Origin: an uncultured Aquimonas sp.
GTDB taxonomy: Bacteria > Pseudomonadota > Gammaproteobacteria > Xanthomonadales > Xanthomonadaceae
Direction of reading: 5' to 3'
Length of the DNA: 5,820 nucleotides
Assembly (NCBI GenBank): GCA_946481615.1
Contig: CAMLOR010000219.1
Location: 1 to 5,820, forward strand
Both the position numbers and the translations under genes were made by a program. Below are positions 1 to 5,751 of the stretch, piece after piece (within the stretch, counting starts at the first letter, position 1; each line of letters starts with the position of its first letter). The notes under the pieces are model-generated. The model had not been told where the DNA came from and made no database searches. It saw nothing but the letters and a program-made list of their open reading frames with translations.

Positions 1-60
1 GACCTTCAGCCGCCTGCGCATCGCCGGCCACCCCACCCCGGCAAGAGCACTCCGATCGCT
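1..60. other. Window-edge sequence, no gene recognised
   Basis: No start codon with a ribosome binding site is visible, and no family-like peptide can be read on either strand. A plus-strand frame beginning at base 2 is open, but it runs straight on through the REP palindrome with no natural stop, so it is not convincing as the end of a gene. It may simply be intergenic DNA next to the REP element. Confidence 0.4.
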
Positions 61-141
61 GTCGTTCCCGCGCAGGCGGGAACCCAGTGACTTCGAGGCG
101 CCTCGCCAAAGTCACTGGATTCCCGCCTGCGCGGGAATGAC
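61..141. repeat. Paired REP-type palindrome (BIME-like inverted repeat)
   Basis: Two 33-base arms, 61-93 and 109-141, are inverted copies matching at 31 of 33 positions; the mismatches are at 64 and 83 against their partners. Each arm carries its own small hairpin, TTCCCGC-GCAG-GCGGGAA or a close variant, so the element is two REP units facing each other. The 15-base centre includes a perfect 12-base palindrome, CGAGGCGCCTCG (94-105). Elements of this form are scattered between genes in many proteobacteria, where REP units are mobilised in trans by RAYT transposases and can affect mRNA stability or supercoiling. No transposase is present here. It lies beyond the terminator of the minus-strand block. 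Peptides read through it are repeat translations, not a gene. Confidence 0.9.
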
Positions 142-206
142 GGTGGTGCGTGGCTGCTCTGCCCGCACGGACTGCGGGGGCTGCAATCCGCGACTGACGA
201 ACAACC

Positions 207-234
207 AAAAAAGAAGGCCGCCTTCCGGCGGCCT
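207..234 (-). terminator. Intrinsic (Rho-independent) terminator
   Basis: On the minus strand an 8-bp perfect stem, AGGCCGCC/GGCGGCCT (227-234 with 215-222), closes a GGAA loop of the GNRA tetraloop class. It is followed by TTCTTTTTT (215 down to 207, overlapping the base of the stem), giving the U-tract. It lies about 67 bases beyond the stop of the propeller gene at 302, on the correct strand to end that transcript. Confidence 0.9.
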
Positions 235-253
235 CGCAAGCCTTCGTCCCGAC

Positions 254-277
254 GGCACCCACCTTCCGTGCGGTGCC
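254..277. other. Stem-loop in the 3' untranslated region
   Basis: GGCACCCAC (254-262) pairs with GTG-c-GGTGCC (268-277) to form nine base pairs with one bulged base and a CTTCC loop. On the minus strand it falls between the propeller gene stop and the intrinsic terminator and has no U-tract, so a 3'-end stabilising hairpin is the simplest reading. On the plus strand it is followed by TTGTTGGTTGGTT and could act as a weak terminator, but no plus-strand gene leads into it. Confidence 0.5.
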
Positions 278-301
278 TTGTTGGTTGGTTCGACTATAGC
301 C

Positions 302-1618
302 TTATTCGAAGCCGTCGCGGAAGATCTCGTCGAACACTTCGGGTTCCGCGATCATGAATACGTCGGCATCGTCGTTGCCGTCGTTCTCGATGAGGTCCGA
401 AGCATTGGAGTCGGTCACAAGCATGCGGCCGTCGGCGCTCACGCTGAAGTCCGAACCGGTGCGGTCGTCGGCGAAGCCGCCATCGACAATGGACTTGCTG
501 AGCAGCGTGGCGCCGCCCGCGGCGGGCACGCGGAACAACTGCTGCGCCGGCGGATTGGGCGCGGCCGGCTGGCAATACAGCACGGCGTCGCCCAGATCGT
601 CGATGCGGCCGCGGGTGCACGATCCCATGCCCGGCGGCAGCGGCAGGCCGCGCAGCGTGTTGGTGGTGAAATCGCGCACGTAGAAGCGCGAGCCGCTGCG
701 CCCGCCGGGCAGGATGTTGTCGGCGTTGCTCAGGAAGATCGCGTATCGCCCGCTTGGCGACAGCGATCCCAGGCTGGACGACAGATTGCCGTTGGTGCCG
801 GTCATGCTGCGGTTCAGATTCTCGAAGGTCACGGCGCCGCTGGTGCGGTTGATGCGGCGCAGGATCACGTCGGAGACGTTGCCGCCGTTCACCGACGTCA
901 GGTTGGTGGCGTTGGTGGCGAACACCAGCATCGTGCCGTCGCGCGAATAGGCGTTGTTCTCCAGCGAGAACGCGCTGGCGTCGCCGCGGCAGGCCACCTG
1001 CGCGGTGTCCGTGCAATTGGCCGCGCGCGTCACCATGACGACCGCGCGCGTTTCCATGTCCATCTCGTAGACCTGGGTGAAACCGCCGGTCGGCGCCGGT
1101 GCCACCAGATTGCTCGCGTTGGAGGTGAAGGCCACGTAGCGGCCGTCGCCGGAGATCGCCGGCCTGGCCGAACCCGCATTGACGGGCGTAGCCGGGTTCA
1201 CGGCGCGGCTCGCGCGAAGGAAAACACCCGTGACGGTATCCAGCCGCAGCACGTCGTTACCGGCGTTCGAGGCCACGCCATCGCCGAGTTCGTTGTCGTT
1301 GGTCTCGAACGCGACATAGCGGCCTTCGGCCGAGAGCGCGGGTGCCAGCGCCTGGCCGTCGATATTGGTGGTGAGTGCGGTGACGGTATCGCTGCCGACG
1401 TCGTAGGCGAACAGGTTGCCGGCGTCCGCGTCGGTCAGATTGCTGGCCGAGGAAGTGAACACGATGGTGCGGCCGTCGGCGGAAACCGCCGGCTGGGCGC
1501 TCGCGAGGTTGGGTTCGGCCGCGCCCTGCACGCGCACGATGATGGGCGCGGCGCAGAGCGGGGCGGCGAACAGGCCGGCCGCCACGGCGGCCGCGAGGGT
1601 GGTGCGGAAAACGCGCAT
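302..1618 (-). CDS. Exported PD40/TolB-like beta-propeller protein with C-terminal DGFE tail
   Basis: A 438-residue protein, probably secreted or periplasmic, with no assigned function. Residues 1-24 form a Sec signal peptide: Arg2 and Arg5, a hydrophobic Ala/Leu core, and a likely cut near LCA/CAA at 21-24. There is no lipobox around Cys22. Six clear repeats of the form S-x-D/E-G-R-x-V-x-F-x-S-N-A-S-N-L start near residues 43, 93, 153, 222, 285 and 391. A degenerate seventh lies near 337-350 (DDLGDAVLYC). The 50-69 residue spacing suits a seven-bladed propeller of the PD40/TolB type. Cys201/Cys210 and Cys334/Cys349 could form disulfides. The chain ends in EIFRDGFE, a tail I associate with exported proteins of Xanthomonadales. 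The start at 1618 is supported by AGGG (1628-1631) nine bases upstream and by the intact signal peptide. It lies 129 bases after the permease gene and is followed by an intrinsic terminator. No catalytic residues are recognisable; a binding or structural role is possible. Confidence 0.88.
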   Translation of the reverse strand: MRVFRTTLAAAVAAGLFAAPLCAAPIIVRVQGAAEPNLASAQPAVSADGRTIVFTSSASNLTDADAGNLFAYDVGSDTVTALTTNIDGQALAPALSAEGRYVAFETNDNELGDGVASNAGNDVLRLDTVTGVFLRASRAVNPATPVNAGSARPAISGDGRYVAFTSNASNLVAPAPTGGFTQVYEMDMETRAVVMVTRAANCTDTAQVACRGDASAFSLENNAYSRDGTMLVFATNATNLTSVNGGNVSDVILRRINRTSGAVTFENLNRSMTGTNGNLSSSLGSLSPSGRYAIFLSNADNILPGGRSGSRFYVRDFTTNTLRGLPLPPGMGSCTRGRIDDLGDAVLYCQPAAPNPPAQQLFRVPAAGGATLLSKSIVDGGFADDRTGSDFSVSADGRMLVTDSNASDLIENDGNDDADVFMIAEPEVFDEIFRDGFE

Positions 1619-1632
1619 TTCGTTGATCCCTG

Positions 1633-1660
1633 ACGTCCGGCACGCGCCGGCTGCATTCCC
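1633..1660 (-). promoter_or_regulatory. Candidate ECF-sigma-like promoter of the propeller gene
   Basis: On the minus strand, GGGAAT (1660-1655) resembles the GGAA-type -35 element of extracytoplasmic-function sigma factors. A CGTC (1636-1633) downstream resembles their -10 element. The 19-base gap is longer than the usual 16-17, so the match is weak. A small hairpin, CCGGC-ACGC-GCCGG (1637-1650), sits between the two. No convincing sigma-70 promoter was found in this gap. If real, the gene would have its own envelope-stress-type or autoregulated control in addition to any read-through from the permease gene. Confidence 0.25.
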
Positions 1661-1747
1661 TCAACGCAGCGGGAAACGTTTTCGTATCACCTGATCGCGG
1701 TGCGTCGCCCCGGCGTGCAGCGAAGATCCAGGCGCGAGGCGCGCCCC

Positions 1748-4159
1748 TCATCGGCCGCGCAGCAGGGATTGCGGCTGCACCTTCGTGGCCAGGCGCGCCG
1801 GCCACAGCGTGGCCAGCAACGCACACGCGAGCAGCAACGCGGGTCCGATCACCAGATGTTGCGGCTGCATCAGCGCGCTGTCCTGCAGCGCGGCCTGCAA
1901 CGCCCGCACCAGCAACAAGGCCAGCCCCGCACCGCAGGCAACGGCCGGCAAGGCGACGCGCACGCTGTCGCCCAGCACGCCCGCCAGCAGCCGCCGCGGC
2001 GTGGCGCCGATGGCGCTGCGCACGGCCAGCTCGTGGCGGCGGCGCGCCACGGCCAGCGCCGTCACCGCGCCGATGCCCAGCGCCGCGAGCAGCACGCCCA
2101 GCCCGGCGAAGCCCGCGAACAAGCGCTGCGCCAGCGTCACGCCGGCCACGCTGCGCGCGGCGCGGTCGTCGAGCGCCACGAAATCGCGTACCGCGATCCA
2201 CGGATCGATCGCCGCCAAGGCCGCGTCGAAGCGCTCGCGCGCCGGCAAGGCGCGTCCCGTACGCACGAGCACGGCCACCTGCCCGCCCGCGCCTGCATTC
2301 GCGGGATCCTGCGCGTAAGGCAGGTACACGGTCGGACGCGCGACGGCGAGCGGACTCTCGTGGCGCACGTCGTCGGCGATGCCGACCACGCGCCGCGCCT
2401 GCGCGGCCTCGCCCTGCCCGACAGTGATGCTGGCCCCCAGCGCGCTGCCCTCCGGTGCCAGCCGCTGTGCCAGCGCACGCGTGATCACGGCAACGGGTTC
2501 GCCATCGGCCAGATCACGCGCATCGACGAAGCGCCCTTCACGCAGCCGCAGGCCGAGCGCGCCGGCCAGATCGCCGTGCGCGGCGTGCAGATCGACGGCC
2601 AGCGGCTCGTCGAGGCGCGGACCGCTCCAGGCCGTGATCGCGTCGCTGCGCGTGTAGCGCTGCATCGGTGCGCTGTCGGTGAAGCCGACGGCCGTCGCGC
2701 CGGTTTCGCGTTGCAGTTGCCGTTCGAGGCGATCCAGCGCTGCGGCGCGCTGCGCGCCGTCGGCGTAACGCTGGCGCGGGAATATCAGCGTCGCATGCTG
2801 CGTGGCTCGCGTATCGATGCCCAGATCGCGCCCGGCCAGTGCGCCGGCCCCCGCGCCGATCGCCAGGCTCGACACCAGGATGCAGGTCGCCAGCGCGATC
2901 TGCAGGCCCGAAAGCCACCGTCCCGCGGCCGCATCGCCGCGCCGCCCGCCGCTGCGCGGCGAACCGGCCATCGCCGCGCGCGCTTCGATGCGCCACAGGC
3001 CCGGCAAGCGCAGCGCGGTGATCAGAACCGCGATGAGGAGCGCGGCCAGCGGCAGCGTCCAGAGCGCGGGCGTGGCGTAGGCGAAGTGGCCTTCGAGTTC
3101 GCGCGGCACCCATTCGAGTGCCACCAGCGCCACGAAGCGCTCGAAGGCCAGGCGCCCCAGCGGCAGTGCCAGCGCGACGGAAACACCGGCCAGCAACAGC
3201 GATTCCGCGAACGCCACCGCCGCGCCGCGCGCACGCGTCTCGCCGAGCGCGCGGCGCGTGGCGAGGCCGCCGGTTTCCGCGATCTGCCGCGCCACCAGCA
3301 GCGCCGCCACGTTCAGCACGCCGAGCAGCAGCAAGGCCAGTGCGCCGGCGGCCACGAGGAACAGGGCCGGGCGCTGCGGGCCCGTCACGGCATCGATCAC
3401 CCGCAGCGGCGAGATGCGCCAGCCGCGCGGATAGCGCGCACCGTCGGCGCGGCGCGGCAGCCGCGCCGCCACCGCTTCGAGCCCCGCCTGCACGCCTTCG
3501 ACGGTGTCGCCCGCGCGCAGCTTGAAGTTGAGCACGACACGCGGATCGGTGATTGTGTCGGTGGCCGGGTCGACGCGGTGCGCCGTCCAGAAATCTCCGC
3601 CGAGGAAATGGAAGCGCGGCGGCATCACGCCCACCACCTGGAAGGTTTCGCCGTCGAGCAGCAGCGCCTCGCCCAGCACATCGGAGCGGCCGCCGAAATC
3701 GGATTGCCACAGCTCGTGCGAGATCGCCACGCGCGCGCTGCCAAGATCGCCCGCTTCGACGAAGCGCCCGAGCAGCGGCCGGCCGTCGGTCACCTGCAGG
3801 GCATCGGGCGTGGTGCGCACCAGCGTCAGCGAACGCGCCGCGCCGCGGCCATCGCCGAAGGCCACGGCCTGGCCCTGGCTCGCGCTCACCGCCTCGAACA
3901 GGCCGGCGCCGGCGATGGCGCGGTATTCGTCGGGCGCGAAGCCATAGCTCTCCTGCGCCGAGCCCGCGATGCCGTGGCGCAGCACGCCGAAGCGGTCGGT
4001 GTCGTAGGTCCAGGGCGCGAGCAGCAGGTTGTGGCCGAGCGAGAGCACGGCGAGCAACACGCCCAGCAGCGTGGCGAGCATGGCGGCGAGCGCCGCGTTG
4101 GCCTTGCCGTGGCTGGCAAGGCCGCGCCACGCCAGGCGCCAGGTGGCGGAATCGAACAT
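1748..4159 (-). CDS. ABC transporter permease, two-unit MacB/FtsX (ADOP-like) type
   Basis: An 803-residue inner-membrane protein built from two MacB_PCD-FtsX units. Unit one has a membrane segment at about 23-45, a periplasmic domain at about 46-262, and three segments near 265-289, 313-336 and 365-385. Unit two repeats this: segment 417-441, periplasmic 442-677, then 679-704, 733-753 and 768-788. Each unit has the cytoplasmic coupling motif: RQIAETGGLATRRALGETRA (291-310) and RRRHELAVRSAIGAT (706-720), the second closer to consensus. The end, PQSLLRGR, is typical of the family. Length and duplication match the orphan permeases called ADOP, first named in Acidobacteria. Relatives use a separate LolD/MacB-type ATPase for mechanotransmission, efflux or lipoprotein export; none is encoded here, so the substrate is unknown. 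AGGG (4168-4171), eight bases before the ATG, supports the start. The GFA gene lies 166 bases upstream and the propeller gene 129 bases downstream on the same strand. Confidence 0.93.
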   Translation of the reverse strand: MFDSATWRLAWRGLASHGKANAALAAMLATLLGVLLAVLSLGHNLLLAPWTYDTDRFGVLRHGIAGSAQESYGFAPDEYRAIAGAGLFEAVSASQGQAVAFGDGRGAARSLTLVRTTPDALQVTDGRPLLGRFVEAGDLGSARVAISHELWQSDFGGRSDVLGEALLLDGETFQVVGVMPPRFHFLGGDFWTAHRVDPATDTITDPRVVLNFKLRAGDTVEGVQAGLEAVAARLPRRADGARYPRGWRISPLRVIDAVTGPQRPALFLVAAGALALLLLGVLNVAALLVARQIAETGGLATRRALGETRARGAAVAFAESLLLAGVSVALALPLGRLAFERFVALVALEWVPRELEGHFAYATPALWTLPLAALLIAVLITALRLPGLWRIEARAAMAGSPRSGGRRGDAAAGRWLSGLQIALATCILVSSLAIGAGAGALAGRDLGIDTRATQHATLIFPRQRYADGAQRAAALDRLERQLQRETGATAVGFTDSAPMQRYTRSDAITAWSGPRLDEPLAVDLHAAHGDLAGALGLRLREGRFVDARDLADGEPVAVITRALAQRLAPEGSALGASITVGQGEAAQARRVVGIADDVRHESPLAVARPTVYLPYAQDPANAGAGGQVAVLVRTGRALPARERFDAALAAIDPWIAVRDFVALDDRAARSVAGVTLAQRLFAGFAGLGVLLAALGIGAVTALAVARRRHELAVRSAIGATPRRLLAGVLGDSVRVALPAVACGAGLALLLVRALQAALQDSALMQPQHLVIGPALLLACALLATLWPARLATKVQPQSLLRGR

Positions 4160-4171
4160 CGTGAAGTCCCT

Positions 4172-4186
4172 GCGGCGGAAAGCCGC
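4172..4186 (-). other. Leader hairpin abutting the permease ribosome binding site
   Basis: On the minus strand, GCGGC-TTTCC-GCCGC forms a five-pair all-GC stem that ends directly before the AGGG Shine-Dalgarno sequence (4171-4168). It could influence ribosome access, but short GC stems are common by chance in DNA of this composition. The remainder of the 4187-4325 gap shows no terminator and no clear promoter. Confidence 0.3.
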
Positions 4187-4325
4187 GAGGGTGTGCGGGC
4201 GCGCATTGCATCACCCGTGCCGAAGGTCCCGCGCGCGGCGGGCCGACGGGCTCGCGCGCCGTCGCGAAGGCATTCGCGCAATCGCGGCACGCCCTTTGGG
4301 GGCTGCCGCTGCGCCATGCGTCAGG

Positions 4326-4673
4326 TCATCGATGCAACCCGTCGTATTTCACGATCTTCAGCGCACCGAGGTCCACGCCCTCGAGGCAACGCACGTTGAT
4401 GGCCGCCATCGCCGTGCCGTCGGCGCCTTGGCCTTCGCTGTAGGGTGCGATCCCGCACTTGGTGCAGAAGTGATGTTGCAGGCGGTGCGTGTTGAAGGTG
4501 TAGGTGCCCGTCACGTTGACCTCGCCGTCCAGATGCAGCGCATCGGCCTGCACGAACCACAGCAGGCCGCCGCGCTTGTGGCACAGCGAGCAGTTGCAGT
4601 CGATCACCTGGTCGATCTGGCCTTCGACCGTGTAGCTCACCCTGCCGCAGTGGCAGGCGCCGGAATACGTCAT
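4326..4673 (-). CDS. GFA (CENP-V/Gfa) family zinc-binding protein
   Basis: A 115-residue cytoplasmic protein made up entirely of one GFA domain. The zinc ligands of the family are complete: C7-H-C9 (ACHCGRVSY), C26-N-C28-S-L-C31, and C70-T-K-C73-G (FCTKCGIAPY), plus the common late Cys96 in INVRCLEGVDL. The founding member is the proposed glutathione-dependent formaldehyde-activating enzyme, S-(hydroxymethyl)glutathione synthase. That activity is disputed even for the prototype, and short members like this are usually of unknown function, so I do not assign the reaction. The frame stays open upstream to an ATG at 4787, but I start at 4673: GGAG (4681-4684) sits seven bases before this ATG, the domain begins at once (MTYSGACHCG), and the extra 38 residues are a low-complexity Ala/Arg stretch. 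The divergent neighbour is a DUF72 gene. No formaldehyde dehydrogenase gene lies nearby to support a detoxification role. Confidence 0.92.
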   Translation of the reverse strand: MTYSGACHCGRVSYTVEGQIDQVIDCNCSLCHKRGGLLWFVQADALHLDGEVNVTGTYTFNTHRLQHHFCTKCGIAPYSEGQGADGTAMAAINVRCLEGVDLGALKIVKYDGLHR

Positions 4674-4700
4674 CTCGCCGCTCCGCGATGGACTGCCGGC

Positions 4701-4709
4701 AAGCATAGC
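4701..4709 (-). promoter_or_regulatory. Weak -10-like element upstream of the GFA gene
   Basis: On the minus strand, GCTATGCTT contains TATGCT, which matches four of six bases of the TATAAT consensus, about 30 bases before the GFA start codon. No good -35 box is visible at the right distance in the GC-rich sequence upstream, so the assignment is tentative. Confidence 0.25.
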
Positions 4710-4728
4710 GCGCGCCGGCCACGGCACG

Positions 4729-4742
4729 GCCGCCGCGGCGGC
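4729..4742. repeat. Perfect 14-base palindrome in the divergent intergenic region
   Basis: GCCGCCGCGGCGGC reads identically on both strands. It lies in the 4674-4887 gap between the divergent GFA and DUF72 genes, about 56 bases upstream of the GFA start. It could be an operator or a cruciform/hairpin element, but it is pure G/C and may be a chance product of composition. No gene was found in the rest of this gap. Confidence 0.35.
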
Positions 4743-4863
4743 GGCAAATCTTTCGCGAGACCCCCTGTTTCGTCGATGTTCAAGCACGGGACCGCCAATG
4801 GGAGCACTCTTGGCCCAGGCACTGCGCCGATGAGGCGCGGTGGCGCGTCACCGTTGCAGGGAA

Positions 4864-4880
4864 TTCCTCTTACAAGGAAG
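4864..4880 (+). promoter_or_regulatory. Ribosome binding site of the DUF72 gene, within a weak hairpin
   Basis: AAGGAAG (4874-4880) is a strong Shine-Dalgarno sequence seven bases before the ATG at 4888, and it decides the start over an upstream in-frame ATG at 4840. TTCCT (4864-4868) can pair with AGGAA (4875-4879) across a CTTACA loop, partly masking the site. With only five pairs, three of them A-T, the hairpin would be weak. Confidence 0.7.
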
Positions 4881-4887
4881 CAACGAC

Positions 4888-5751
4888 ATGGCCAAGGCCG
4901 CCATCAAGCACCACTACCACTACCACGATGAGACACCCCCGCCGCGCGAGCCGCAGCCCGCGCCGGTGACGATCCGGGTCGGCATCGGCGGGTGGACCTT
5001 CACCTCGTGGCGCGGCAACTTCTATCCCGAGGGCCTGCCGCAGCGGCGCGAACTCGAATACGCAAGCCGCAAGCTCACCGCCATCGAGATCAACGGCACC
5101 TTCTACAGCCTGCAGAAGCCCGAAACCTTCGCGCGCTGGCGCGACGAGACGCCCGAAGGCTTCGTGTTCGCGCTCAAGGCGCCGAAGTTCCTCACCCACA
5201 CCCGCGTGCTGGCGCGTTCGCCCGGCGCCGCGGACGAATTCATCGCAGGCGTCTCGCACCTGGGCGAGCGCCTCGGCCCACTGCTGTGGCAGTTCGCCCC
5301 TACCAAGCGTTTCGACGCCGAGGAACTCGAGCGCTTCCTCGAAGTGTTGCCACGCAAGACCGGCGAGCGCGCCCTGCGCCACGTCATCGAGGTGCGCCAT
5401 CCGAGCTTCGCCTGCCCCGCCTTCGTCGAGATCGCGCGCCGCCAGAAAGTGGCCATCGCCTACACCGATTCGACCGACTACCCCTCCTTCGCCGACGTCA
5501 CCACCGATTTCGTCTACGCACGCCTGATGCGCACCACGCTCGACCAGCAGAACGGCTATCCCCCCGACCAGCTCGCAACCTGGGCGCAACGCCTGCGCAC
5601 CTGGTCCGCCGGCAGCGAACCCCTCGACCTGCCGCGCCTCACGCCCGGCCGCCCGCCCAAGCAACCGCGCGACGTGTTCGCGTTCTTCATCAACGGCGCC
5701 AAGGTACGCAACCCCGGCGCGGCGATGGCGTTGATTGCCCGGTTGAAGTGA
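4888..5751 (+). CDS. DUF72 (YecE-like) domain protein
   Basis: A 287-residue cytoplasmic protein of the DUF72 family, which adopts a TIM-barrel-like fold and has no established biochemical function. Family signatures appear in order: VGIGGWTFTSWRGNFYPEGL (31-50), AIEINGTFYSL (65-75), FVFALKAPKFLTH (92-104), LGPLLWQFAP (129-138), IEVRHPSF (167-174), YTDSTDYPS (192-200), DFVYARLMRT (207-216) and the C-terminal DVFAFFINGAK (262-272), where many relatives have a FNN-type motif. Length is close to E. coli YecE (about 270) with a short extra N-terminus. Residues 1-28 precede the domain and are unusual: a His/Tyr cluster, KHHYHYHDE (7-15), then a Pro-rich linker. I chose the ATG at 4888 because AAGGAAG lies seven bases upstream; the in-frame ATG at 4840 lacks such a site and adds 16 unremarkable residues. 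It is divergent from the GFA gene, and no terminator is visible before the window ends. Confidence 0.92.
   Translation: MAKAAIKHHYHYHDETPPPREPQPAPVTIRVGIGGWTFTSWRGNFYPEGLPQRRELEYASRKLTAIEINGTFYSLQKPETFARWRDETPEGFVFALKAPKFLTHTRVLARSPGAADEFIAGVSHLGERLGPLLWQFAPTKRFDAEELERFLEVLPRKTGERALRHVIEVRHPSFACPAFVEIARRQKVAIAYTDSTDYPSFADVTTDFVYARLMRTTLDQQNGYPPDQLATWAQRLRTWSAGSEPLDLPRLTPGRPPKQPRDVFAFFINGAKVRNPGAAMALIARLK

Noticed and set aside
61..141. REP arms considered as a CRISPR array or insertion-sequence ends
   Set aside because: There are only two arms, inverted rather than direct, with a 15-base centre, no spacers, no transposase and no target duplication.
6..239. A small minus-strand open frame across the REP element
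   Set aside because: Its peptide consists largely of FPRRRES and HWVPACAG segments, which are translations of REP arms. The frame also overlaps the terminator.
137..1633. A plus-strand open frame (about 498 codons) opposite the propeller gene
   Set aside because: It begins inside the REP palindrome and runs antisense through the terminator and the whole propeller gene. The translation is rich in Val/Gly/Ala/Arg/His with no recognisable family, whereas the minus strand encodes a signal peptide and ordered repeats.
1701..1719. Imperfect hairpin TGCGTCGCCCCGGCGTGCA after the permease stop, considered as a terminator
   Set aside because: The stem is short with a bulge and a wobble pair, and no U-tract follows on the minus strand, so it does not support termination between the permease and propeller genes.
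1700..4399. A very long plus-strand open frame (about 899 codons) opposite the permease gene
   Set aside because: It is antisense to a clear membrane protein. Its translation is low-complexity Arg/Ala/Gln/His with no domain and no ribosome binding site. In high-GC DNA with strong third-position bias, stop codons are rare in this antisense frame.
4674..4787. A 38-residue N-terminal extension of the GFA protein starting at 4787
   Set aside because: The extension is a low-complexity Ala/Arg stretch that crosses the 14-base palindrome and lacks a ribosome binding site, while the ATG at 4673 has GGAG at the right spacing and begins directly at the domain.
4870..5664. A minus-strand open frame (about 264 codons) opposite the DUF72 gene
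   Set aside because: The plus strand has a strong ribosome binding site and all DUF72 motifs in order. The antisense product has no family features and is a composition artefact.
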